NCBI GenBank assembly: GCA_025667525.1
Contig: JANFOE010002211.1
Span: 62,001 to 126,000, forward strand
Direction: 5' to 3'
DNA length: 64,000 nt
DNA from: Glebionis coronaria
Lineage: Eukaryota; Streptophyta; Magnoliopsida; Asterales; Asteraceae
Position numbers and translations under genes: made by a program. How positions within the stretch are numbered: position 1 is the stretch's first letter; each line of letters begins with the position of its first letter. Below, in pieces: positions 35,839 to 53,770 of the stretch. Under the pieces are notes generated by a model. That model did no database searches, was not told the DNA's origin, and was given only the letters and a program-made list of their open reading frames with translations.

Positions 35839-36073
35839 CTTTACTAACTTGATAAAGGCAATATCTTTGCCATCAGCAGTGAACAGGGTACTAACCGCTT
35901 TGGGAACACCAACAAATGTCGCTCCAAGGTTCATTATTAATTTAATATAATTGGTACACCAATCTGGACGACCACCTCCGACTATCACTGCAGGGGCTTC
36001 CACCCACTGAATGAAGTGTAGGAAGTAGATAACACCCCTTCAGTGTGGAACCATTAACACTCTTTAGAACGAC
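35839..36073 (-). pseudogene. PDAT-like acyltransferase exon with stop at the catalytic serine
   Basis: Phospholipid:diacylglycerol acyltransferase makes triacylglycerol at the ER. One minus-strand exon with good splice borders (acceptor before 36073, donor after 35839) encodes GVIYFLHFIQWVEAPA, GGGRPDWCTNYIKLIMN and FVGVPKAVSTLFTADGKDIA. These match the PDAT region around the nucleophile (VPHSMGV in the family). In this copy the serine codon position reads TGA (36040-36042) and the next residue is changed. No other PDAT exons were recognised nearby, so this is a stray, dead fragment. Confidence 0.8.
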
Positions 36074-36339
36074 CTGCAAAGAAAATTAGTGAGTCAAAAC
36101 AAATATTAGGATTCTAGCAAAAGGATAAAGATGATATGTGATAACTTTTATGCTGTCATTTAATTTCACCAGCTGCAATTCAATTTTAATCAAAAGTAAC
36201 AATCCTGAAACCTTGAATGGTAAAATCATTTACTATTACTTATATACGGAGAACCTGTGTCAAGTTTGTCTATGGGTGCAAAATTATGCCCCAGCTCTCG
36301 AGATTTCTTGCAAACAGAGTTGTTCTCCCTTCCACTCCC

Positions 36340-37080
36340 AACACACTCATCTCCCCACATATTACACAACCTTAAATAAACTATGAAGTACACAAACACA
36401 AATCAACTCCGGATAACTGATTCATTATATTCCAAGACACCATAATCATCTAAATACATTATGTAAACAGGTTTACTTGGGATGTGTTTAATCTAAAATT
36501 CAAATAGGTTTCTAAACCACTGATATCACTATGAAGTTGTAACGGGGTGTTTGGTTCAATTGCAAACGGCTGTTCTACCTGTAATACTCAATGCAGACAA
36601 ACCGAGCTTCATCAGACCAAGCAATGTGTATGTTGCAGAATAACAATCACATGTGTTTGTTATAAAATAACATTCACTTTCTCAAAAAACAAGGACCACC
36701 GAAATCTTTGTACCACCTATTACATAACCTTAAATAAACTATGAAGTACACAAACACAAATCAACTCCGGATAACTGATTCATTATATTCCAAGACACCA
36801 TAATCATCTAAATACATTATGTAAACAGGTTTACTTGGGATGTGATTAATCCAAAATGGGTCAAATAGGTTTCTAAACCACTGATATCACTATGAAGTTG
36901 TAACGGGGTGTTTGGTTCAATTGCAAACGGCTGTTCTACCTGTAATACTCAATACAAACAAACCGAGCTTCATCAGTCCAAGCAACATGTATGTTGCAGA
37001 ATAACAATCACATGTGTATGTTATAATATAACATTCACTTTATCAAAAAACAGGGACCACCAAAATCTTTGTAGCAGTAC
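36340..37080. repeat. Tandem duplication of about 362 bp
   Basis: The unit from about 36355 to 36716 repeats from about 36717 to 37070, nearly identical. A third relative lies at 31173-31420. The block contains phrases typical of decayed repeats (GGGGTGTTTGGTTCAATTGC) and no gene. Confidence 0.85.
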
Positions 37081-39012
<1,932 letters not shown>

Positions 39013-39914
39013 ACAGGTTCTAGAGAAAACCTTATCTTAGTGGAAAACTTAGAAAACAAACTATATGGCACGTTTTGCAACATATCAAAATGCAGGGTAG
39101 AAACTGAAAATTAACAAAAAGTGGAGGGTTTAGAGTTTCCCACCTCCCATTCTCACTCTTTTCAGCCCCCAAACACCGATCAATGTTTTTTACACACACA
39201 CGAGAAAAAACACACAGATCGATGAACATAAATCAAACTAATTCAGTTTCACAAAATAAACGTACACGACGATATTGCTACTCGCTCTCACAGATCAAAA
39301 CCGATTACCACAATCCATAAGGTTAGGGTTTTATTGTAGATCGTTGATTTTTATGATTTTTATTGTTTTGATTTAGATTTTGGTGTTTATTTGTTACAGG
39401 AACTGTTAATTGTCAATATCGAAATTGTTGAAGGTTATTTGTGGTTATCAGCTTGTTTCAAATTGGTTTTCTTGGATTACTGGTATGATAATTGGTTATG
39501 TCATGAAATGTGTGTTAGGAAGTAGAATGATTAAACTGATATAATATTGAATTTAAATTTAGGCACAATTGCATAAGACTGGATAATGAGAGGGTGTTTA
39601 TTTTGGCTTATATGTCGACTTATATAACATAATCATCAATTTTGCGGCTTAATTTGAGACTTTGGGCTTATATAAGTTTATTACAATAGGATAAACTTAC
39701 ATACGCTCATAAAGTCTAATATAAACCACCAAATTGGGGCTTATATTATATAAGCCAAAATCAAATAAGCTCATAAGCCTAGGTATAAGCTGAAACAAAT
39801 ACCACCTGAAATGAAAAAAACTTGCATCATCTTTTATTTCTCTCTTTAAGGCATATGTTTTAAAATTTTATTAGGAAATTACTTTGTTTCTTTAATTAAA
39901 TTGTTTTTAATAAT

Positions 39915-40380
39915 GTTTTAAGGCATTAGTTAAAAGTGTTTTAAGCCATCAGTTTAAAATTGTTTTACGACATCAATGTATAATGAAAATGAGCATTATA
40001 ATAATTTTTCAAGGCATCAGTTAGAATTTGTTTTACTAAATTAGTTAGAATTTGTTTTACGGCATCAGCTAGAATGTATTTCAAGGCATCAGTTAGAATT
40101 TGTTTTAAGGCATATGTTAGAATTTGTTTTACGGCATCAGTTAGAATTTTTTTACGGCATCAGCTAGAATGTGTTATAAGGCATCAGTTAGAATTTGTTT
40201 TACGGCATCACTTAGAATTTGTTTTACGGCATCAGTTAGAAATGTGTTATAAGGCATCCATTAGAATTTGTTTTACGACATCACTTTGAATTTGTTTTAC
40301 GGCATCGGTTAGAATGTATTTTAAGGCATCACCTAGAGTTTGCTTTAAGGCAACAACCGGAACTTGTTTCAACTATTGCT
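39915..40380. repeat. Minisatellite, about 27-30-bp unit
   Basis: About 15 variable copies of TTTTACGGCATCAGTTAGAA. The conserved core is GGCATCA followed by TTAGAATTTG. It lies within the 6-kb inverted-repeat element. Confidence 0.85.
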
Positions 40381-42542
40381 CAATTTGTCGAAACGACCTA
40401 TTAAACACACCTTGTTTCTTCAGTGACCAGGTCTGCTCCAAACACATCTTATTTATTGCAGTAACTTGATCAAAAAATAGTACAAGAATAACATGTTCCA
40501 AACACACCCCGTTGCATTGGTGACTTGGGCTGCTCCATTTTTTTCCAGTTTTCTGAACCAAACACACCTGAATTATGCCTTATATATATATATACTTTGA
40601 GTATGGCCCAAACTCCCTTTCATTGTGCAATGATCTTATAACTATTTTTTTATTCTAATCCAACAACACCTCATTCTTACACCACCCTACCTGGTATAAT
40701 ATGTCACAAGTATGAGAAATACACTTCTAGTCCACTTTAAACACTTGCTCTTGCTATTATAACTTGAACCAAAAACTACTAGTTCGCATTATGACCTCAT
40801 CCAAACACATCCTATGTTTATAGTAGCGTTATTTCACCATAGGACTGTAATATCTTGATCTAATTGATTTATTACTACAATGGCTGATTGAAACACTTCT
40901 CGTTAATGTCATGACTTGATCCAAACACATGATAACCTTAATTCTGTAGTCGGCTGATTCTGATAGGTATAAATTATATTTGAACCTGATATAAATGTTA
41001 AGTGCGCCTAGTACATCTCACTTTAGATACTCATAAGGCAAGTTATTGTTATATTATATGAAATGGGATACTTTGTGATACCGCAGACATACTTGAAAGA
41101 ACATTGTAAATTTCTTAGTATATAGTCATGTACACTAAAATTTATATATATTCTGTTTGTATTCTATTTGATGGCACTCATCTGATAATACGTGCCACAA
41201 TTTCAGTCTTGTATAGAATTAAGTTGATTCAGTAATGTGGCAAAAGCGGTTGTGGCCTGAATATAATGCGTTATGGTTTAACTTTGTCTTGAATCTGACA
41301 GCTGCAATTTTTTTGTTAACTTCCAGTGGTAATTTGAAGACTAAAAACAGGTGTACTTCGAAGAGTAACACACTGCGTTATAAGTTGTAAATATGGATAT
41401 TTGTATGTCATTATAGTTTGCATACAACAAGAAGATGGTAATTATATTTTGCAGATAATAAGCTGGTATTTTAGTTTGCTAACAAGAACATCCATGATGT
41501 CCATCTTTTCTCACGACCTTATTAAGGGGGTTTGTATGTGATTTAGTGACTCGTCTAGGGTGTTTGGCACAAACCAAATAGGGTCAAAATAATATGATTT
41601 AGTGACTTATCAATTTATGAATATGCGCTTGTAAAATTCTGAAGTTGTTTTCACTTTGATTTTCTGACATTAAACTGTTGGCTATTCTGTAGGTGACACT
41701 GGAGGAAAATAAAATAGCATAATGGATATTTGATGGCTTTAGATGCTTACACTCAAGTGAGAACTCTTTTCGTTCTATTATGTTTAGCTAATCTCAAAAC
41801 ATGGTAAAGACCTGAAAAACACGTAACTCTAGTTGAATGATGTAAAATTCTCCATAGTCTCAAAATAATATAGATTACCGGTTGCCTAACTTCATTGGTT
41901 CATATTTTGTTAGACGCCAGGTGTTGTATATTTAGAGCATCGATAAACATATTAGGAATCTGTTTGTATTTTTAGGATATCAATAAACATATTAGGGCAT
42001 CTGTTTTGGTATATTTACTGAATCAATAGACACATTAGGGGATCTAATGTTATAGGGGACACATATGAGGAGCTAGGATGTTAAGGAAATATATACATTA
42101 AAAAATCAGATCTGAGTATTAAAGAAAATCATACCAGAATTCATTTTATGCAGCAAATGAAAATTGGTTTAGTAGCTATGAACTATTTTCAGGTAATGAC
42201 CTTATCACAAAATTGATCTCTTATTAGTTTTCACAATTACTGTGATACCATCACGAACTGTAAATTATTAAAAATTTAATCGCTGATGGTTTCAGCCCTT
42301 GCTTAGTATAAGGGCCCATGACTCAATTTAGTTATGTCAGTGTCTAGCTGGTATAATATGTATGATGAAGAACATTAGCCTAAATGAATAGGATCAGATT
42401 GGTCAAACATGTCAAAAAGGCTCATTTGCAGGGTTAACCCTATAGCCTGCAGTCTTAACAAATTTTACACTTCATTTAATAAGTATGACTGATAAGATGT
42501 CACTTATATTAGGTGGAAATTAAGAGTTCTGAGCCAAAACGA

Positions 42543-42720
42543 GATGGCGGTGATTTCTGATTTGACAACCTGTCACGTCGTGGTGTAGGTTCCAAGTCCT
42601 ATGGTGGTAACTTTAAAAGGGCTTCAGGTGGGTATGGAGGTAGTTGCTATGGTGGAAGGCTATGGTGGAAAGGAGAAACGATTTGATGACTATGGGGAAA
42701 GGGATAAAGGATATCATCAC
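42543..42720 (+). pseudogene. Glycine-rich protein C-terminal fragment (RNA-helicase-like)
   Basis: The plus-strand frame reads SRRGVGSKSYGGNFKRASGG followed by YGGSCYGG, interrupted by stops, and in another frame KEKRFDDYGERDKGYHH. This looks like the glycine- and arginine-rich tail of a DEAD-box RNA helicase or another RGG protein. Frames shift within the piece, so it is a relic. The parent family is a guess. It abuts a RING-finger fragment of a different gene, which suggests capture by the surrounding element. Confidence 0.4.
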
Positions 42721-42722
42721 CG

Positions 42723-42932
42723 ATGATAGAGAATGTGGCACCAAGTTTCCAGATGGTCATTACAAAATGTTATCATCTTTTTTGCAATAGTCGCAGCCGT
42801 GTCCAGAATGTTGTTGAAAATCGACATCGTAAGTGCCCTGTTTGCTTTGAAAGTTTTGGTGCTAATGATGTCAACCTGTCTACATTTAACCAAATTTTTG
42901 GGGTCAACAACGCCAGTCAAGTGCACAGCTTC
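42723..42932 (+). pseudogene. BRE1/HUB-like E3 ligase RING-finger fragment
   Basis: HUB/BRE1 proteins monoubiquitinate histone H2B through a C-terminal C3HC4 RING. The plus-strand frame gives ITKCYHLFCN and then NRHRKCPVCFESFGANDV. These match the second half of that RING (CYHLFC, RHRKCPxC, FGxNDV). The central residues between the two halves are altered: the expected cysteine and the IQRxLE stretch are missing. The usual short C-terminus is replaced by unrelated residues. No upstream exons are present. A captured or decayed fragment. Confidence 0.7.
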
Positions 42933-43257
42933 TGATATAGAATATGAAAATAATATTTATCAGGAACAAATGCGAATGATGTTTGTTCCTGCAAAAATTA
43001 GGATGGTTTGCTGCTTTGGGTTTTTAGATTTTGTTAATTTTGTATAATTCGCTTTAGATTTAATGTAATAGGTAATGGTTGTTGCTATTATTTACTATAT
43101 AATAATATTATTTTTAGCAACCGAGTACATTATAAAATCATCCACGGATTTTTGTATCAGTTTATTTTGATTTATTGTGCAGTATTTGTTCTTGAGCATT
43201 TCATTGACTTTAACAATAGTTGACTTTATTGATTTATACATTTTGCATTATTAAAGA

Positions 43258-43386
43258 TGGAGGATACACATAACTTGGGGAAAAAGGTCTACCTCTTTGA
43301 GGCCCTTTATGTTATCGAGAGAAAAGGCATCTACTTTACTGAAGCTGAAATTTTAGGCAATTTAAGAGATTGCTTTAGAGGTTGAA
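43258..43386 (+). other. Short open stretch of 42 codons, unrecognised
   Basis: Starts ATG GAG and reads KKVYLFEALYVIERKGIYFT then TEAEILGNLRDCFRG and a stop. The composition looks protein-like compared with its surroundings, but I do not recognise it. It may be another captured exon piece in the 6-kb element. Confidence 0.3.
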
Positions 43387-45031
43387 TACGTAGAGTGCAT
43401 CTATTTGATTAAGCATAAATGTTTTTTTAACAAAGCTTCTATTATTTGCTGATATGAGGTGGCTTGGGTTTAATTAATTTTTTATTGCATACATGAGGGT
43501 AACTATAATAAGTTTAGAATCATAACCAATCTATCAAGTGCTTTAACAGTTTGGTGCAACAATGAAAAAAGATAAAAAGTTGCAACTTGGAAGAAATAAT
43601 GATCGGTATAAAAAAATTATTATAAAGAAAGTGCATCAATTTATAATAAAAATGAACAACATGATGGGTAATATATTATAAATTGCAATAGAGGTGCATC
43701 TATGATTTGCAATTTACAGAAATTGCTTTACAAACATCAAACAAAGAATATGAGAAGAATCATTATTAATAGCAGATTTTGGAAGTTCAACAAACTGATC
43801 GAGTTGGGCACTTTTGTATTTGCTTGTTAGTGTCTTTCTATAGGCGGGTCCTCGAGTTATGTACTTATTTCTTCCGGCAAGTGATGAAGATATAGATTCC
43901 TGTGAGCAACAATCCTATAAGATGAGTATTTTTATGATAAACACCACGTATCACGGTTCACAAGATCCATCAATTTATCATACTAAAATAATAGCGAAAA
44001 CACATTCGAAATCATATAAGAATTGCAGGTGTTGAACTTACATATGACCACCACCATATGACTTTAGTAACTTAATCATGGTATGTTTATTAGCTCCTTA
44101 TGCATTTGGATATAATAAGTGCACCAGTTTGTGAAAAAAATAATGCATCTTAGTTATAAATTTTTATTGAGACATTATAGTAAACACCTTTTGTGCAGTT
44201 TTTGTAAACATGACTTTAATACATTTTTTTACTCAAACTTGCTTAATCGGAGCATATAAACATAAAAACACATATACACGTAACTAATGAACCATGGGAG
44301 CATCTTAGTTATAAAATTTAATTGAGACATTATATCATACACCTTTTATGCAGTTTTTTTAACCATGGTTTTAGGGCATTATTTTACTCAGTTTACTTGA
44401 AAACCTAATCAATATAGTACATCATATCAGAAAAGTCATAAAATTGATCCATCAAACATGATTACTGAAGCAAACCACAAAAACACAAGACTAATAGAAA
44501 ATGAAACCGAATCATCACAGACTAACAACAACAAACATATAGCTAAGTTTTTTATTCGATTTTTAATAACAACACGAACAAAATTATACAGTAATCAAAA
44601 TCAAAATCAGTTATAAAACTTACTTTTATCTCTTATTTGATCAAGTGATTCACGAAAATTAAATAGCGGATAAGGACGGTGAATGGTGGTGAACGACCGG
44701 AAATTATGGTGAATAGTGGGAACGATTGTTGGGGATGATGATGAACGATTGGGAATGGTGGTGCACGGTGGTGAAGCGAGGTGGATATGGTGGTGATGTT
44801 GTAGTGGGAGAAAACAGTAAACAGAGAAAGAAGAAAATGAAAAAAATGAAAACAGATGGGTTAAAATACCTGGAAGTTTGAAAAGTGTCAACAATTACCC
44901 ATAAGTTTAAATAAATTACATTCGGACCCTTGTAGTTTTGGCGAAATAAATAAGAGAGAAAGGTCTTTGATCCAACGGTTGAGAGAGGGTTTTTTAAGTT
45001 TTCCACCAAGATGAGGTTTTCTATTGATCCC

Positions 45032-48197
<3,166 letters not shown>

Positions 48198-48208
48198 TAG
48201 TTTGCAAA

Positions 48209-48227
48209 ACCCGTCCGATGGACGGGT
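48209..48227 (-). other. Helitron 3'-terminal hairpin
   Basis: 8-bp stem ACCCGTCC/GGACGGGT with a 3-nt loop, 8 nt from the CTAG end. This is the usual position and size for the Helitron termination hairpin. Confidence 0.75.
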
Positions 48228-50398
48228 ATGGCTTCTGATTATTTTGTAATTTTTTATGTTTTAAAAAGCTATTTATAATTTTTGATTTTTTTAATGAAAA
48301 AGTGTTGTTCAATTTTTAATAGAAATGATTTGTTCAATATATGTTCAAAAATTTTACTTAAACATTTTTTTTACATTTTTTTAGTTTAAAATATATATTC
48401 TAAATAATTTTAAATTAAATAAGAAGTATAATAAGTATTAAAGCCATACGGATCATATATTGTTAAACATAACAGGTAACGCTTTGTTTTTTTAGATTTG
48501 CAAGAATTACGCTTAATTTAAAATTTGCCAAAACCGTGCAATTATAGGTTTGAACCTTTTTACAATCGCAATTTTAGATGTGGTATGGTTTTTATTTTAA
48601 TACCCACCACTTCACACCATGATTATGATTAAATCACGGCTTAAACTGTTTGATAGTTTTTTTAATAGTCAAAGGTGTTTAGATGTAAAATCAAAGTTTG
48701 AACTATTTTCTGGTTAATTTTACGGGGTGCTAAAAAAATTACACGAGTATATTTATGTCGGGTTACTCGGATTCAGGTTTTAACTTGGATTAATCAGGTC
48801 AACTTTTTTAACCCGGATTTTAAATTAGGTCGGATATTAGGTATGAAAATTGTGTAGTTTATGTTCGGGTCAACACGATTCACATGAATAAAATTTATTA
48901 ATTAATTATTTTATTATTTTAAAATAAATTGTATATAATTTCTGTTTAAAAATAGTAAACAAAAGATTATTATTAGATTTGACTTAAATTCGAATTGTCT
49001 TAAACTCGAATTAATTTGACCCAAATAAACTAGATCTGAGTAGATACAACCCGTTTAACACGAGTTGAATTAGGGTCGAGTTCGGGTCCATGTTTTATAA
49101 CCCGATTTTCAAATCGACCCTGTGAAGTGACCAGGTCCGGGTCAACCTGGGTCGACACGGGTCAACCTGATTTTAAAAAAATATATTCTTTCCAAATTTT
49201 TAATAATTACAAAAATTATATATAAAAACAGTAAAAACTTCCATATATTGAAGATATAAATTGTTTACCACCAATATAATATGTAAAAATAAAATTTCTA
49301 CGCAAATACGTAAAATTTACATGTATTTTTTTAAAAAATCCAAAAAAATCAAAACTCGGCTGGGTCTTGAGAACCCGATTGACCCCGGTCACCCCAAATC
49401 TGGCGGGTCTACCCCAAATCCAATGTGTCTAGCTGAGTTTCAAAATATAAAACCCGGGTCAATATATCCGGTTTCTTCGGCCCGAACCGGTCGATCCGGC
49501 CGGGTAGATCGGGTTTAAAAACATTGGTTCGGGTAAATCATTTTTAGGCTCTTCCAGGCTAGTTTTTTCCGTCAGTGGTTTCATTTCATTTATTTCTCTT
49601 CACACGACACACCTAGTCTTTTACATCTGATGAATATTGAGGATTGTTTTTCTTTCATAAGTCAACAAAGCCATTAGAGGACTTATCAAATCCATTATTA
49701 ATATTGATCATGTCATACACTTTATATGCATCTCGTGGCTCCATTTTTAAAGGTTTGATTATTTTCAACATTCCTTTACATATCTGTTTGATTGAATGAT
49801 TTGTTGTTCTGTTTGTTTGTTAATTCGAGTTATTATGAATGTTAATTTGAGTATAACAGTTAATGAATCTCCATAAAAGATGGTGCAAGATTAGTATTGT
49901 TGTGAATTACGATGTGCAATTTTAGTATAATGGATTTGTTTATTTTTTTTAAATAAGTTTATTTATTTATTTGTTAATTGATTTGAGTTTTTAAGTATGA
50001 AAATTGATGTTATTGAATAATTTTAAGTTTTTTATTATATGAGTTGTGCTACGTTTAGATTATTGAGAAAGAAAAGTAAGAACTATTAAAGAGATACTAA
50101 TTTTTTTCTCTGTAATTGATAGTATATTTAGACATATCCGAAATCATGCCAGTGACAAGGATCTGTAGTTCTTTCCCCGAGACAATTCAGGGATATATAA
50201 GCTAACTTATATCTATAAGTGTAAGAAATTTTGGTTAGATGAATATTGTATAATTTTGATATAGTTGTCGTAAGTTTATTTGTCAATACATGTTTTTGCA
50301 TCATGAGGATCTCTTGGTATGAGCGTTGACGCTAAAATGGTTATATGATACACCTGGTGTTATGTGTACATCTCCATCCCCCCTTTGTGACACTGCAG

Positions 50399-50597
50399 GT
50401 GCCTCAGTAATCAGTATGCTTCCTCCCTTAGTAAAAGAAAAACAATATCATTTCCTTGTCGACCCAACCTAGCCGTCCGACCAACTTTGTTAATAAAAAT
50501 ATTGTGATCCTGAGCTTAGTCATACTGAAGTAACTGAACTATGTAATCTAAACCAGGGATGTTAATTCCAGGTGCTGCCACATCAGTACACAAAAGA
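50399..50597 (-). pseudogene. DEAD-box RNA helicase fragment (motifs V-VI)
   Basis: The minus strand reads LLCTDVAAPGINIPGLDYIV, then [20 protein letters not shown], then LREEAY. These match helicase motifs V (TDVAARGxDxP) and VI (HRVGRTARxGRxG). In motif VI the first H and R are replaced (NK for HR), R of motif V is P, and there are in-frame stops (one before AQDHNIF, one after EEAY). The tail resembles the RH18/Spb4 group (FLLxxEEAYVEFL in the family). It is a dead fragment inside the Helitron, on the same strand as the element. Confidence 0.8.
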
Positions 50598-50978
50598 GAA
50601 CTATGAAGTAGACTATCATCTTGTTACCGAATACGTCATGCTGAAGTAGAACAACGATTAAACCGAAGATCATATTTTATTATTACAGATGATAATAAAA
50701 TCTAATATATCTTGTCCTAAAAAAAGAAAAAACCCTGACACTTTTACCTAAATTGCAAGAAAAAAGTACGGGTATGTTGAACAGTTTGTCTTATACAAAA
50801 ACGTGAAGCCTTAAAAATTTCTTACTAAGATAAGCTCGATAATAATATTTTATATGACTTTCTAAATAGACAGGTACACGACTATATTTGTTTGTAATAG
50901 TGCTTTAAGAACAGTGCTCTCAATCCTTTATGTATCTATAATTTATTTTAGTTGCGTGACTGTTTGTCTTTATTGCAG

Positions 50979-51580
50979 GAAAGATATTTGTGGATGTCAT
51001 GAAGGAGGCTGGAGTCCTTCCCAGTCTTGATGGTCTTGCCTAGAGGTGGCAAATCATGTCTATATGCTTAAATTTGGGCTATTTGGACCCTTTTTTAAAT
51101 TAATGGACTAAATGGGTATTACTTTTTTTTAGTTGGACTATTTTGACAACATAAAAAGCATTTTGTTAAACAAATGGGTATTATGGACTATTTGGACAAC
51201 ATAAAAATATTTGGTTAAATTAATATTGAGTCCATTTATTTCTCCTTTAATATTGTCCATTTAACCCAAGTCCATGTAATCCTGCTGTTCCTTTATCCCC
51301 CGCTCCGCTGGTCCAATGTCCATTTGGTCCAAGTCCATTTAGTCCAAATATAAAAATTGCCCATTTAGTCCGCGTCCATGGACCAACGTCCATTTAACCC
51401 ACTGACCATACCCGTCCAGTCCACCCATTTAGCCACCCTTAGTCTTGCCTAGGGTCCGTCGAGCTTGATGAAATCAACGATGAGACAACAACCCAAGGTT
51501 TTGATGGTCTTGCGTAGCGATGTGCCCAATACTACACATCTGGTGCAAGGTTTTCCAAGTGGCGTGCAGTTTTAAAAGAG
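50979..51580 (+). pseudogene. Plastid-type fructose-bisphosphate aldolase fragment, split by a MITE
   Basis: Aldolase cleaves fructose 1,6-bisphosphate in glycolysis and the Calvin cycle. After a good acceptor at 50978 the frame gives KIFVDVMKEAGVLP. After a 398-bp insertion come VELDEINDETTTQGFDGLA, a stop (TAG at the Q of the family's AQRCAQYY), then RCAQYYTSGARFSKWRAVLK and a donor at 51581. The VELxxTNxETTTQGLDGLA wording is that of the chloroplast isoforms. The exon also lost about 10 residues after VLP. It lies in the Helitron on the opposite strand to the element. No other aldolase exons are visible. Confidence 0.85.
51044..51441. mobile_element. MITE of 398 bp in the aldolase fragment
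   Basis: Short ends AGGTGGC and (reverse complement) GGGTGGC, flanked by an 11-bp direct repeat GTCTTGCCTAG at 51033-51043 and 51442-51452. The long target duplication fits a Mutator-like element (9-11 bp). The interior is built of TGGACTATTTGGAC / GTCCATTT-type repeats and has no ORF. Confidence 0.75.
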
Positions 51581-52784
51581 GTATAATTATCGCGTTCGGT
51601 TAATCTTACATTTTGAGGCCTTGTTTGGGATGCTTATTTCGAACTGGTTGCCTGTTTAGAACAAAACTATACCATAAGACATTATGCTCAAACACTTAAA
51701 ACTGCGTATTTAATTGGAAAGTAAGCAGATAAATTAAATAAAAAATTCAAATGATTCCTTTAAAACTTTATATGCGGTTATTGTTAGCTTTTATAAGATA
51801 GTTGTTTTTTCGGAACAATTTCAAGCTACTGTTGTATATGTACTTAAGTTGACGACGTGTAATGATCAGATAATTGTTTACTTGATTTTTGATTTTTGGT
51901 TTTAAACCTCCATTTTTGTAATCTTTAATTTAAGGGCAATTCAATGTTGGTGATTTCGTCATATTACTGACATCTAATTCTTAAACTTGAATTTATTAAC
52001 ATCACAATCAATCATTTGCACATATCATTCCCTGTTCGAAAAACGAAACTGAACCAATGACAATTATCTTGGACTGCAAGAGACAAAAATCCATGATTTT
52101 CCTCCTTAGTGCGAAGCCGTGAGTTCTAGGGGTTTCCCCTAGTGATTCGGGTCCGGGGCCTGCCCGTTATAGATGGTATAACTTGGGGGTCGGATTTCAA
52201 TGAGATCGAGGAAAAAAAAGTAATTAAGAATTGTTAACAATTAGCATGTCACATTAATGATTTACTCGGTAACTTTAGCCCATTGGAATTGGTTGTGTAT
52301 TCACTCTTTGGCACTTTAGCTCCATTAAGTGGCAATTCAAAAACAGAAATACCTAACATTTCCTAATAACCAAACCTGGGAGTTCCCCTGTCAATGCTTT
52401 CCGGTGTAACATCTGTGACGTGTTTTTATTAGATCATGAATTTAACCAACAAAAGATTAGTTTAAAAGAATATGTGCCCACACTACCTGATGTTATTTTA
52501 CTCTTTGTTTTGCATGTTTTCTTATGATCCTTGTTGACTCCAACTAAGACACCAAATATTTAAAATAAATTAATGTATGCAGCCTTTTTTAGAAGAAAAT
52601 CAAAAGAATATTTAGAGAATAGGTAGAAGAAAGTGGCACACAGAGTAATCGTGCAAAAAAAGTAATACCTCTCTGAATCTTGAGGATACCAGACAAAATG
52701 TTCAACAAAAAAGGTATGTTAGTAAGCTATAAAAATTATGAGATTATTATACATACAGCAGTTATAAGTAGGCCTATTATAAAA

Positions 52785-53005
52785 CTATTCACATTCTACT
52801 GGTCACATTTATGTCTACAGGTATTTAACCATCAATCTACCAACAATTGTAAGTCGGAAGCTGGTCTATAGGTTTTCTGCTGCACTACAAGTTGTTATCT
52901 ACTGATCCAATTACTTTAATAAATCTGTGGACATTCTACTGGTCATATTCTAGTATGTCTACAGGTAGTTAACCATCAATCTTCCAACAATCATAAGTAG
53001 GTGTT
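52785..53005. repeat. Direct repeat of about 75 bp, two copies
   Basis: 52785-52862 and 52928-53004 share CATTCTACTGGTCA and GGTA(T/G)TTAACCATCAATCT. They lie in the Helitron interior next to short exon-like pieces ending in AAAAAAG/GTATGT. Confidence 0.7.
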
Positions 53006-53514
53006 ACGGGGTTGTTGTAGAAATGGAAAAAATACCATAGAAAAAGGTAACATAAGAAAAGCGGAACTTACCTGTGCAAATTATCAGAATAAAGATTTAT
53101 GAGAAATGCTGGATGTGAACAATATTTATACAAAATAAACCATATAAACCATCCACTCGATCAGAATAAATATGAACGGAATAAAGATTTGCATCAACTA
53201 TTTTGGTAATTTGCGCAGGTAAGTTTCCTATCCAGAAAAAATTAAAAAGATTTATTTTTATCAAAAAAATATATCCCAAATCAACTCTATATATGTTTTA
53301 TATGGTTTATATAAAACAATGTTATATTAACCATAGGCAAGCTACTTTTGAGGTCAAAACAAAAAACCGACCTGAACCGTTTTCTATTGATCTTTTAACG
53401 ACATTACTTCTGCTTTATGTTTGCCAAACCAAAAAAGAAGAGCAGATTATGTATAGTTTATAGTCTAGTAAAATTGCAGCCATCAGAATAGGTGTGCATG
53501 ATTTTTTATGGTAT

Positions 53515-53770
53515 ATGAATGCTTAGTATTAAATTGTGATACTTCTTATTGTTTCTTTCACTAAACTTGCAGCTAAAAGCAAGACAAAAGGTTCACAAAA
53601 GGTATGTTAGTAAGCTAATTAATGTAAGCACTCAGGAAATAGTGAAAAAAACTTTGTATATGAATGCTTATTATTAAACTGTAATACTTTTGATTTTCTT
53701 TCACTAAACTTGCAGCCAAAATCCAGACGAAAGGTCCAAAACAAAAAGTACAGAATAGGTGTTAAGGGGT
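53515..53770 (+). repeat. Duplicated intron-exon unit
   Basis: Two copies of TTTCTTTCACTAAACTTGCAG (19 of these bases repeat), a good acceptor, each followed by a lysine-rich micro-exon (AKSKTKGSQK; PKSRRKVQNKK). They start near 53549 and 53695. This looks like a duplicated exon of an unrecognised basic protein. Confidence 0.5.
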
